Under the pieces are notes generated by a model. That model was not told the origin of the DNA, ran no database searches, and saw nothing but the letters and a program-made list of their open reading frames with translations. From assembly GCF_004216555.1 (NCBI RefSeq), contig NZ_SGWQ01000002.1:713219-777218 (forward strand): a stretch of 64,000 nucleotides of DNA, read 5' to 3'. Every line of letters starts with the position of its first letter. The stretch's first letter is position 1. This document shows positions 16,404 through 23,785 of this stretch, in pieces. The position numbers and the translations under genes were made by a program. Origin of the DNA: Herbihabitans rhizosphaerae. Its GTDB lineage: Bacteria > Actinomycetota > Actinomycetes > Mycobacteriales > Pseudonocardiaceae.

Positions 16404-17816
16404 ATGACCGCGGTTACCGAACCTACGGCCACCACGACGACCGTCTCCGATGCGATCCATCGGAACGGCCACCAGCCATACGAGTACGCGCGCAAGGAGC
16501 TCGTCGAGCCCGACTGGCGCAGATTCCCCGGCTGGCAGGACGTCACCGAGGCGCAGTGGCGTGACGCCCAGTGGCAGCGCGTGCACTGTGTGAAGAACAT
16601 CAAGCAGCTGCACGCCGTGGTCGGCGACCTGCTCACCGAAGAGTTCTACGACGAGCTCGCGGTCGACCAGGAGAAGCTCGCCACGATGTCGATGCTGCTG
16701 CCGCCGCAGATGCTCAACACGATGGCGCCCGCCGCGGAGGCTTCGCCCGAGGCGTTCACCAAGGCGTTCTACGCCGACCCGATCCGCCGCTACATGGTGC
16801 CCGTGCGCAGCGACCGCGACCCGGTGTGGCCGAACCACCCGCACTCCTCGCGCGACTCGCTGCACGAGGCGGAGATGTGGGTGGTCGAGGGTTTGACGCA
16901 CCGCTACCCCACCAAGGTGCTCGCCGAGCTGCTGTCCACCTGTCCGCAGTACTGCGGCCACTGCACCCGCATGGACCTGGTCGGCAACTCCACGCCGCAG
17001 GTCGACAAGCACAAGCTCACGCTGAAGCCGGTCGACCGCCAGGACCAGATGATCGAGTACCTGAAGAAGACGCCAGGCGTGCGCGACGTCGTGGTGTCCG
17101 GTGGCGATGTGGCCAACGTGCCGTGGAAGCAGCTCGAGTCGTTCCTCATGCGGCTGCTGGACATTCCGACCGTGCGCGACATCCGGCTGGCCACCAAGGC
17201 GCTCGCCGGCCTGCCGCAGCACTGGCTGCAGCCCGCCGTCGTGGAGGGCCTTGAACGAGTGGCCCGCACCGCCGCGCGGCGCGGCGTGAACCTGGCGATC
17301 CACACGCACGTGAACCACGCCCAGTCGGTCACGCCGCTCGTCGCTGAGGCCGCGCGCACCGCGCTGGAGGTCGGCGTGCGAGACGTGCGCAACCAGGGCG
17401 TGCTGATGCGTGGAGTGAACGCCACACCGGACGATCTGCTCGACCTTTGCTTTGCCCTGCAAGGAGAAGCGAGCATCCTGCCGTACTACTTCTACATGTG
17501 CGACATGATCCCGAACGCCGAGCACTGGCGGGTGGCCGTGTGGGAGGCGCAGGAGCTGCAGCACGCGATCATGGGCTATCTGCCCGGGTACGCGACGCCC
17601 AGGATCATCTGCGACGTGCCCTACGTCGGCAAGCGCTGGGTGCACCAGCTCGCCGAGTACGACCGCGAGCGCGGGATCTCGTACTGGACGAAGAACTATC
17701 GGACCGGCATCGAACTGGACGATTCGGACGCGTTGGACCGCCGTTACCCGTACTACGACCCGATCGCCACGCTGCCGGAGTCGGGCCAGCAGTGGTGGCG
17801 CGACCACCAGGACTGA
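16404..17816 (+). CDS. kamA: KamA-family radical SAM lysine 2,3-aminomutase, atypical PLP loop
   Basis: This 470-residue radical SAM/PLP enzyme is predicted to convert L-lysine to beta-lysine. The iron-sulfur CxxxCxxC is C180-PQY-C184-GH-C187, and SGGD (232-235) is conserved. Two aspartates that bind the lysine side chain in the clostridial enzyme have counterparts: D367 (YMCDM) and D404 (CDVPYVGK). The PLP lysine is K410, but the usual glycine-rich PGGGGK loop is replaced by PYVGK and is one residue shorter. The C-terminal tail (RWVHQLAEYDRERGISYWTKNY) also departs from the clostridial form. Divergence from kdd ties it to the pathway; a related aminomutase activity remains possible. GGAG precedes the ATG. 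Confidence 0.85.
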   Translation: MTAVTEPTATTTTVSDAIHRNGHQPYEYARKELVEPDWRRFPGWQDVTEAQWRDAQWQRVHCVKNIKQLHAVVGDLLTEEFYDELAVDQEKLATMSMLLPPQMLNTMAPAAEASPEAFTKAFYADPIRRYMVPVRSDRDPVWPNHPHSSRDSLHEAEMWVVEGLTHRYPTKVLAELLSTCPQYCGHCTRMDLVGNSTPQVDKHKLTLKPVDRQDQMIEYLKKTPGVRDVVVSGGDVANVPWKQLESFLMRLLDIPTVRDIRLATKALAGLPQHWLQPAVVEGLERVARTAARRGVNLAIHTHVNHAQSVTPLVAEAARTALEVGVRDVRNQGVLMRGVNATPDDLLDLCFALQGEASILPYYFYMCDMIPNAEHWRVAVWEAQELQHAIMGYLPGYATPRIICDVPYVGKRWVHQLAEYDRERGISYWTKNYRTGIELDDSDALDRRYPYYDPIATLPESGQQWWRDHQD

Positions 17817-19053
17817 GCGAGCGTCGGAGGCTCGGGCCGACGACTAACGGTGGTGGGTCGGGGTCGGTGATGGGTTCCGCGCGGACGGTTGTTTTGTGTC
17901 CGAGTGGGCTGCGGGTGATCACGGTGTCGGGTTCGGGTTGTTCGACCTGCCAGCCGGGCTTCTCTTTACACAGGTTGTGCCGTTCGCAGCGCGGATTCAG
18001 ATTGCACAAGCAGGTTCGGCCGTCATCAGCGTGCCGGAGGGTGTGATCGATCTGGCACCGTGTGGCCGGCCTGTCACACCCGGGGTGAGTACATCGGCGG
18101 AACCGCAATCGCACATTCTCGGCCATCGCCGCCGGCGGATACCGTTTCCGCCCCACATCAGTGATCATCCCGCTCGCCGGATCATAGAGAATTCGCCGCC
18201 ACGTTGATTTCTCGTCGGCCGCAAACTCCCGCACGACCTGCGCGGGGAGTATGTCGACGCCGAACAGTTCACCCGGCTTGTCGTCCACACCCAACAGCGT
18301 GGTGTGCGGCACGGTCACCCACACAATCGTCTTGATGTGCGACTGGTTCTCCCCGCAGAAGTGCTCGACGGCGACATCGAACCGCAAATTATCGAGACTG
18401 CGCGCGTCACCCCGTTGCTTCAACCGCCGGGCGTGTTGGTCAATCCGCACATACGCGGGGTAGAGCTGCTCCACCGGCCCTCGTATACCGAGGAAGGCCT
18501 CCCCGTCCTCGTCCTGCTTGAAGGTGACACACCGGTCCTTGCGGCGCACCAGGCGGCGTTGCTCCGCGCCGTCGGGGTCGACCTTGTTCACCCAGTAGCG
18601 CACCTTGCGCTGAAACCGGGTGTAGTAATCCGGCGGATCCGCCAACACAGCGGCCTCCACCCGGGCGGCGTGCTCATCCGACAACGGGCGCGTGACCTCA
18701 TACATCGCCCGAGCCTTCGCCCAATCGATCACACCCCGCCCCAACGCGGACAACGTCGCCGGCAGCCGAGCCACCAACGCCTCAGCCATCACCACCTGAT
18801 GACTGGCGTGCCCCGGTGACCACTTCAACGCCTGCCCGATCTCCTCAGACACATTCTCCACCCCACCACGCAACTGGTCGTACCGAGCCAGCAGCCGAAC
18901 CTCATCAGCACACAACGCAGCCTTATCCCGCTCAACAATCTCCAACTCCGCAACCGTGCTCGCCTCATCCGGCGTAAACGGCCCATCCGAGAAATCGAAC
19001 TCAGGCTCGCCAAATTCTCGGGGCGCGGTTGCGAGAACCGCGTCCCAAGACAT
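17605..19053 (-). CDS. DUF222/HNH endonuclease-domain protein, C-terminus running antisense into kamA
   Basis: This 482-codon frame belongs to the DUF222-HNH group that is present in many copies in actinobacterial genomes. Residues about 30-260 are the helical DUF222 part; the HNH nuclease lies near 315-375, with RCTHPGCDRPATRCQIDH, GRTCLCNLNPRCERHNLCK and the expected zinc cysteines. Family resemblance fades soon after GHKTTVRAEPITDPDPP. The last about 90 codons are Ser/Arg-rich, and 212 bp are antisense to the 3' end of kamA, so the natural stop was probably lost when this gene came to rest here. The start at 19051-19053 is supported by an AGGTGAGG just upstream. Confidence 0.75.
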   Translation of the reverse strand: MSWDAVLATAPREFGEPEFDFSDGPFTPDEASTVAELEIVERDKAALCADEVRLLARYDQLRGGVENVSEEIGQALKWSPGHASHQVVMAEALVARLPATLSALGRGVIDWAKARAMYEVTRPLSDEHAARVEAAVLADPPDYYTRFQRKVRYWVNKVDPDGAEQRRLVRRKDRCVTFKQDEDGEAFLGIRGPVEQLYPAYVRIDQHARRLKQRGDARSLDNLRFDVAVEHFCGENQSHIKTIVWVTVPHTTLLGVDDKPGELFGVDILPAQVVREFAADEKSTWRRILYDPASGMITDVGRKRYPPAAMAENVRLRFRRCTHPGCDRPATRCQIDHTLRHADDGRTCLCNLNPRCERHNLCKEKPGWQVEQPEPDTVITRSPLGHKTTVRAEPITDPDPPPLVVGPSLRRSLSPGGRATTAGPTPAAWRSGRSTGNGGPTRPNRPVRCRSDSSSSSTRSRARGRTRRAGAPSACRRRARRR

Positions 19054-19284
19054 TTCCTCACCTATTACCAACACACCACAATTCTACCGGACCATCCACG
19101 AAAATGGCGTCCCCCATTCCGGTGGCAAGCTGGTCGCCCTGACACGCGAACGATGTCCAACCACGAGAGGGCGACCAGCGCGGCAGTCAAACGACAGAAA
19201 GTGCACAAGAGAACGCCGATCAACCCGCCAAGAGATCGCCCAAAGTTCACCACCAGATCACCCCTCCCCGCTAGCGTGCCCGAC
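19054..19284. other. Intergenic region between HNH gene and secreted phosphodiesterase
   Basis: 231 bp, less GC-rich than its surroundings, holding the divergent promoters of the HNH gene and the secreted phosphodiesterase. An in-frame extension of the phosphodiesterase runs back to 19153 but codes for a basic, signal-breaking leader and is not believed. No repeat or hairpin stands out. Confidence 0.5.
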
Positions 19285-20145
19285 ATGCGCTCCCGCCTGT
19301 TACCGCTGCTCCTCGTCGCCCTAGCCGCGCTCGTCGGTGCCGCCTCCTCCCCCGCGGCCGCCGACCGCCCGCACAGTCCACATCGGACAGAGCCACTCGC
19401 AAAAGCCCACGCGCACAACGACTACGAGCACGCCCGCCCCCTGCACGACGCGCTCGACCACGGATTCACCAGCGTCGAAGCAGACATCTTCCTCGTCGAC
19501 GGCCAGCTCCTGGTCGCACACGAAATCGGCCAAGTCGATCCCGAGCGCACCCTCACCTCGCTCTACCTCGAGCCCCTGCGCCAGCGAGTGATCGACAACC
19601 ACGGCACCGTCTACCGCGGCAAGCCGATCGAGTTCCAACTCCTGATCGACATCAAGAACTCCGGCACCGCCACCTACGAGCTGCTTGACCGCACCCTGCG
19701 CGACGAGCGCTACGCCTTCCTGTTCACCCACTACCGCGACGGCAAGGTGAAGCACGGCGCAGTCGCAGCCGTGATCTCCGGCGACCGCCCGCGCGCGATC
19801 ATGGAAGGACAGACCGACCGCCTGGCGTTCTACGACGGCAGGATCGCCGACCAGACCGACCTCGGCCCAGGCGCCGACGCCCGGCTCACCGCACTCGTGA
19901 GCGACAACTGGACGAAGCTCTTCACCTGGACCGGCACCGGCGAGTTCCCCGCCGCCGAGCGAGCCAAGTTGCGCGACCTGGTCCGCCGCTGCCACGACGC
20001 CGGCCAGCGCATCCGCTTCTGGGCCACGCCGGACTCCCCCGGCCCGGCCCGCGACGCGCTGTGGCGTGAACTCGTGAACGCCGACGTGGACCACATCAAC
20101 ACCGACGATCTCGCCGGGCTCGCCGAGTTCCTGTCGAACCCCTAA
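19285..20145 (+). CDS. Secreted PI-PLC/GDPD-superfamily phosphodiesterase
   Basis: This 286-residue exported protein has a clear signal peptide, MRSRLLPLLLVALAALVGAA, at its start. The mature domain resembles the phosphatidylinositol-phospholipase C/glycerophosphodiesterase superfamily: PLAKAHAHNDYEHARPL gives the first histidine region, SVEADIFLVDGQLLVAHE the metal-binding E/D and second histidine, and LLIDIKNSG a later strand. Substrate is uncertain (phospholipid head groups or glycerophosphodiesters). The ATG at 19285 is chosen because it starts the signal peptide. Just downstream lies an M1-peptidase remnant. Confidence 0.82.
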   Translation: MRSRLLPLLLVALAALVGAASSPAAADRPHSPHRTEPLAKAHAHNDYEHARPLHDALDHGFTSVEADIFLVDGQLLVAHEIGQVDPERTLTSLYLEPLRQRVIDNHGTVYRGKPIEFQLLIDIKNSGTATYELLDRTLRDERYAFLFTHYRDGKVKHGAVAAVISGDRPRAIMEGQTDRLAFYDGRIADQTDLGPGADARLTALVSDNWTKLFTWTGTGEFPAAERAKLRDLVRRCHDAGQRIRFWATPDSPGPARDALWRELVNADVDHINTDDLAGLAEFLSNP

Positions 20146-20173
20146 TACGTTCGTAGGGATCACAGATATTTGA

Positions 20174-20404
20174 TTGCGTAGCCATACGTGTTGCTCGATC
20201 TACGACAAAGGCCCGCTGGCACTGCACGCCCTGCGGAAAGCGGTCGGCGACGAGTCCTGGAATCGGCTCATCAAGCAATGGACGCAGGACAACGCCGGCG
20301 GAAACCAGGGCATGACCGATTTCCAGAACTTCGTGGAGAAGGCCTTCGGGCAGCAACTGGACGAGCTCTTCACCGCGTGGTTCGACGGGACCGTGATCCA
20401 GTGA
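20174..20404 (+). pseudogene. Remnant of an M1-family metallopeptidase (C-terminal end only)
   Basis: From about 20201 the reading YDKGPLALHALRKAVGDESW, then DNAGGNQGMTDFQNFVE and LDELFTAWFDG, matches the extreme C-terminal helical part of M1 aminopeptidases such as PepN-like enzymes. Some 67 residues survive; the catalytic HExxH-containing domain is missing, and the preceding sequence reads into the spacer after the phosphodiesterase. It still ends in a stop followed by a good terminator (20411-20432), so the 3' end of an ancestral gene has been kept while the rest was deleted. Confidence 0.75.
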
Positions 20405-20410
20405 GCTGCT

Positions 20411-20432
20411 CCGGACGGCCTACGCCGTCCGG
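20411..20432 (+). terminator. Hairpin terminator after the M1-peptidase remnant
   Basis: CCGGACGGC (20411-20419) pairs perfectly with GCCGTCCGG (20424-20432) around a CTAC loop; GTGAG and CTCAC at 20401-20405 and 20435-20439 extend the symmetry. Confidence 0.75.
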
Positions 20433-20540
20433 CTCTCACCCTCCCCACCAGCAGGATCTACCGGATTCCGTCACGATAGGCGAAGATCTGTCGCTGATGG
20501 CCGCAGGTCCATGCGGCCGCCATTGCGAGGGAGAAGTTAC

Positions 20541-21956
20541 GTGCGACAACGACACAGGCGTGGGCTCGTCGCCCTGCTGACGACGGTGCTGGCGGTGACC
20601 GGCGTCGGGTTGGCGGCGACGTCGTCCGCGAACGCCGGACCGAAGGCCGCTGACATCGTCGACCAGTTGAAGGCGATCCCCGGCATGGCGGTGGTGTCGG
20701 AAGGCCAGCCGCCGGTGCCCGGCTACCGGTTCTTCTTCCTCACCTACGACCAGCCGGTCGACCACCGCAAGCCGAACGCCGGCACGTTCAAGCAGCGGTT
20801 CCAGTTGCTGCACAAGTCGACCGACCGACCGATGGTGCTGCACACCACCGGCTACAACATGCCGGAGTACGCGTTCCGGTCCGAGCCGACGAAGATCATC
20901 GACGGCAACCAGATCTCCACCGAGCAGCGGTTCTTCGAGCCGTCGCGGCCGGAGCCGGCCGACTGGTCCAAGCTGGACATCTGGCAGGGCGCCACCGACC
21001 ACCACCGGCTGGTGGCCGCGCTCAAGCCGATCTACTCCGCGAAGTGGGTCTCCACCGGTGCCTCCAAGGGCGGCATGACCTCGGTGTACCACCGCAGGTT
21101 CTATCCGTCCGATGTGGACGGTGTGGTCGCGTACGTCGCGCCGAACGACACGATCAACCCGGAGGACCGGCGCTACAACCGGTTCTTCGAGACGGTCGGC
21201 ACCGACCCGGGGTGCCGCGCGAAGCTCGACGAGGTGCAGCGGCAGGCACTGCTGCGGCGCGAGGAGATGCTCGGCAAGCTGCGGGCTCAGGCCACCGCCG
21301 AGGGCTGGACGTTCGACCAGGTGCTCGGCACCGCCGACCGCGCATTCGAGATGGCCGTGCTGGACACCGTGTGGGCGTTCTGGCAGTACACCGTGCAGGA
21401 CGCCTGCGTGACGGTGCCGGCGGCGAACGCCTCGACCGACGAGCTCTACAAGTTCATCGACGAGATCGTGAGCTTCGGGTTCTACGCCGACCAGGGCATC
21501 CTGCCGTACACGCCGTACTACTACCAGGCCGCGACCCAGATGGGCTGGGCCGACCTGAAATTCCGGCACCTCAAGGGTTTGCTGCGCTACCCGGGGCTGT
21601 ACCAGGCCAACTCCAGCCTGCCGCCGGACCTGCGCTCCCGGCACGAGGCGTGGCCGATGATCGACGTGGACATCTGGGTCCGCACGCGCTCCAGCCAGAT
21701 GCTGTTCGTCTACGGCGGCAACGACCCGTGGGGCGCCGAGGCGTTCGAGCCGAGCCGGCAGGACTCGTTCAGCTTCACCGCGGCCGGTGCCAACCACGGT
21801 GCGAACATCGCCGCGCTGGCCCAGGCGGACAAGGACGCGGCAACCTCGGCGCTGCTGCGCTGGGCCGGCGTCTCCACCCAGGCGACCGCTCGGACGCAGA
21901 CATTCCTGCCCGAGTTGGACCTGCGCGACCCGCGTGACCAGCGCCGTCCCTTGTAG
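20541..21956 (+). CDS. Secreted S37-family (PS-10) tripeptidyl aminopeptidase
   Basis: This 471-residue exported serine peptidase begins with basic residues, then VALLTTVLAVTGVGLAATSSANA as signal. The nucleophile motif G-A-S-K-G-G (in WVSTGASKGGMTSVYHRRFYP) is diagnostic of the S37 group, which includes the prolyl tri/tetrapeptidyl aminopeptidase of Streptomyces. YGGNDPWGAEAF carries the acidic residue and TAAGANHGANIA the histidine. Such enzymes trim proline-containing N-terminal peptides outside the cell. The GTG at 20541 follows GAGGGAGAAG at good distance; the ten codons before it lie in a leader that can fold (GGCCGCA 20499-20505 with TGCGGCC 20512-20518). Confidence 0.88.
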   Translation: MRQRHRRGLVALLTTVLAVTGVGLAATSSANAGPKAADIVDQLKAIPGMAVVSEGQPPVPGYRFFFLTYDQPVDHRKPNAGTFKQRFQLLHKSTDRPMVLHTTGYNMPEYAFRSEPTKIIDGNQISTEQRFFEPSRPEPADWSKLDIWQGATDHHRLVAALKPIYSAKWVSTGASKGGMTSVYHRRFYPSDVDGVVAYVAPNDTINPEDRRYNRFFETVGTDPGCRAKLDEVQRQALLRREEMLGKLRAQATAEGWTFDQVLGTADRAFEMAVLDTVWAFWQYTVQDACVTVPAANASTDELYKFIDEIVSFGFYADQGILPYTPYYYQAATQMGWADLKFRHLKGLLRYPGLYQANSSLPPDLRSRHEAWPMIDVDIWVRTRSSQMLFVYGGNDPWGAEAFEPSRQDSFSFTAAGANHGANIAALAQADKDAATSALLRWAGVSTQATARTQTFLPELDLRDPRDQRRPL

Positions 21957-21974
21957 ACGGCTCGAGTAGCACTC

Positions 21975-22023
21975 GCGCGGCGCGGGGAAACGGTTGCCGC
22001 CTAACCGTTTCCTCGCGCCGCGC
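21975..22023. terminator. Long hairpin after S37 peptidase gene
   Basis: Stem of 21 bp with a single G-T pair: 21975-21995 against 22003-22023, loop GCCGCCT. It is strong enough to end the S37 transcript, yet the next ATG is only 17 bases beyond it, so the downstream lipase-type gene either uses a promoter inside the hairpin region, is leaderless, or is controlled by this structure. Confidence 0.75.
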
Positions 22024-22040
22024 CGCTACCCTGGGAGACG

Positions 22041-23099
22041 ATGCGTCTGTCCCGGTGGCACCTCGGTGCGCTCGTCCTGCTCGCCGCCATGATCGTGGTC
22101 GGCGCGTTCCTGGTGGTCGGCGATCAGCCGTCGCCGCAACCCTCCCCCGAGCCGGCGCCCGGCCCGGCCGCGCCCAGAGTCGTGGTGGCCATGGGCGACA
22201 GCACGGTCTCCGGCGAGGGTGCCGGCGACTACGAGACGGGCACCAACGGCGAGCGCGGCAACTGGTGCCACCGGTCCCGCAAAGCCTTGGTGCACAACAT
22301 AAAACTGCCCGGCGTCGAGCGGACGATCAACCTCGCGTGCTCGGGCGCCGCCTCGGCGCAGGTGGGACTCGGCGACGCCATCCAGTACACCGAGCCGTCC
22401 CAGGCCGGCCGGCTCGCCGAGATCGCCCGGACCGAGCGGGTGGTCGCCGTGGTGATCGCGGTCGGCGCGAACGACGACCCGGCGTTCGCGCACTCGCTGG
22501 ACGCGTGCGTGCGCGCCCGGTTCGGCGGCACGCCGTGCAGCCAGAAGCTGTCCGAGGACTGGCAGCGCAAGGTGGACGCGATGGTGCCCAAGGCGACGCG
22601 GGCCGTGCGCGACGTGAACCGGGTGCTCACCGACGCCGGGTACGGGCCGGACGACTACCAGCTCGTACTCCAGTCCTACGCCGCCCCGATCGCGCCGAAC
22701 ATGGTGTCGGAGCTGCAGAACCTCTCCGGGTGTCCGTTCAAGACGGAGGACCTGCGGTGGGTGCGCGACGTCGCGGTGCCCACGCTCACCGCCGGGCTGC
22801 GCAAGGTCGCCGACCAGACCGACGCGCGGTTCCTGGACCTGTCCTCGGCCGGCACGGGGCACGAGGCGTGCACCAACCGCACCGAGCCGACCCGCGAATG
22901 GTTCCGCCGGCTCGCGGTGTCCTGGCAGGACCTCAACGACGACCAGCGCGCCGGGCACGCGCTGCAGGAATCCTTCCACCCCAACGCGCTGATGCACGCC
23001 GAGATCGGCCGCTGCCTCTCGGAGTTCCTGGCGACCTCCGAGAGGCGCGCGGCCTGCCTGCTCGGCGGCGACGGCCAACTACACGCGGCCCCCAGCTAG
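22041..23099 (+). CDS. Exported SGNH/GDSL-type esterase or lipase
   Basis: 352 residues: an N-terminal membrane segment (residues 7-26, signal anchor or signal peptide), a short proline-rich stretch, then an SGNH hydrolase. Block I is AMGDSTVSGEG with the nucleophile serine, block II LACSGAAS with the oxyanion glycine, block III IAVGANDD with the Asn, and block V the His of ESFHPNALMHAE. Six cysteines suggest disulfides and an extracytoplasmic location. Substrate is unknown; family members release acyl groups from lipids, polysaccharides or peptidoglycan. Its stop overlaps by four bases that of the convergent TIGR03086 gene. Confidence 0.85.
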   Translation: MRLSRWHLGALVLLAAMIVVGAFLVVGDQPSPQPSPEPAPGPAAPRVVVAMGDSTVSGEGAGDYETGTNGERGNWCHRSRKALVHNIKLPGVERTINLACSGAASAQVGLGDAIQYTEPSQAGRLAEIARTERVVAVVIAVGANDDPAFAHSLDACVRARFGGTPCSQKLSEDWQRKVDAMVPKATRAVRDVNRVLTDAGYGPDDYQLVLQSYAAPIAPNMVSELQNLSGCPFKTEDLRWVRDVAVPTLTAGLRKVADQTDARFLDLSSAGTGHEACTNRTEPTREWFRRLAVSWQDLNDDQRAGHALQESFHPNALMHAEIGRCLSEFLATSERRAACLLGGDGQLHAAPS

Positions 23100-23686
23100 G
23101 CCGCCACCCACTTCGGGTCGCGGCCCATCCACGCGGCGAGCCGGTCGAACGCCGGCGCATCGTCGGACACTGCCACGACCGGGCCGAACGGGACGCCCTC
23201 GTCCTCGCGGATCGCGGCCGGAAGGTACTGCATGGCGACCGGAAGGCAGTGCGCCGCAACGGAATCGTCCAACAGGTCAGGTCGGCCGATCGCCCTGGCG
23301 AGGTCCCACGCGTGGGTGGCGAGCTCCGTGCAGTAGCTGCCGAGCGCCGAGGTGGCCGGCACGATTCCCCACGGCACCGTGACCGTCCCGTCAAGCACCG
23401 CGTCGCCGGCGAGCACTGTCTCCAACTCGGCTCGGCTGTCCTTCCATCGCTCTGCCCAGCCGTCGTCCGGCACGCCGCTGGTCACCGTCGGCGCCGTGGA
23501 GACGTCGCCACCGGTGAACACGATCGCGATTCGGCGCAGCACGGCGTCCAGGTGCGCGATCAGGGTGCGCGCGTCGTACTCGGTGCACGGCGTCGGCACG
23601 TCGAACGCGGCCGCCTGCGTGGCGAACACGATCCGCTCGACGTGGTCGATCGCCGTGCTAAGGGCCGGGCGAGGGTCGTCGGTCAT
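23096..23686 (-). CDS. TIGR03086/DinB-like metal-binding protein
   Basis: This 196-residue four-helix protein is of the maleylpyruvate-isomerase/DinB type (TIGR03086 group). The first metal histidine sits in ARTLIAHLDAVLRR, and CTELATHAWDLARAIGRPD contains the later histidine. The family coordinates a divalent metal and several members use mycothiol; no function is fixed for this group. AAGGAG lies seven bases before the ATG at 23684-23686. It is divergent from a WYL-domain regulator, with a perfect inverted repeat between them, so it is the most likely regulated target. Confidence 0.85.
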   Translation of the reverse strand: MTDDPRPALSTAIDHVERIVFATQAAAFDVPTPCTEYDARTLIAHLDAVLRRIAIVFTGGDVSTAPTVTSGVPDDGWAERWKDSRAELETVLAGDAVLDGTVTVPWGIVPATSALGSYCTELATHAWDLARAIGRPDLLDDSVAAHCLPVAMQYLPAAIREDEGVPFGPVVAVSDDAPAFDRLAAWMGRDPKWVAA

Positions 23687-23743
23687 GGGGTCTCCTTGAG
23701 GATTTGGGTTTCTCACCTGCTTTCGAGCACCCTCTCAATCAGT

Positions 23744-23764
23744 AGGTGACACCTTCTGTCACCT
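23744..23764. promoter_or_regulatory. Perfect inverted-repeat operator between TIGR03086 gene and WYL regulator
   Basis: AGGTGACA (23744-23751) and TGTCACCT (23757-23764) are exact reverse complements with a 5-base spacer. The site is 22 bp before the WYL-regulator start and 58 bp before the divergent TIGR03086 gene. It is the natural operator for the neighbouring regulator. Confidence 0.8.
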
Positions 23765-23785
23765 TTGTCTGGCAGTGTTCGAGTC

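Noticed and set aside
10236-17816. A beta-lysine-containing antibiotic biosynthetic cluster
   Set aside because: kamA would supply beta-lysine, but no peptide synthetase or ligase is present and the rest of the genes match catabolism.
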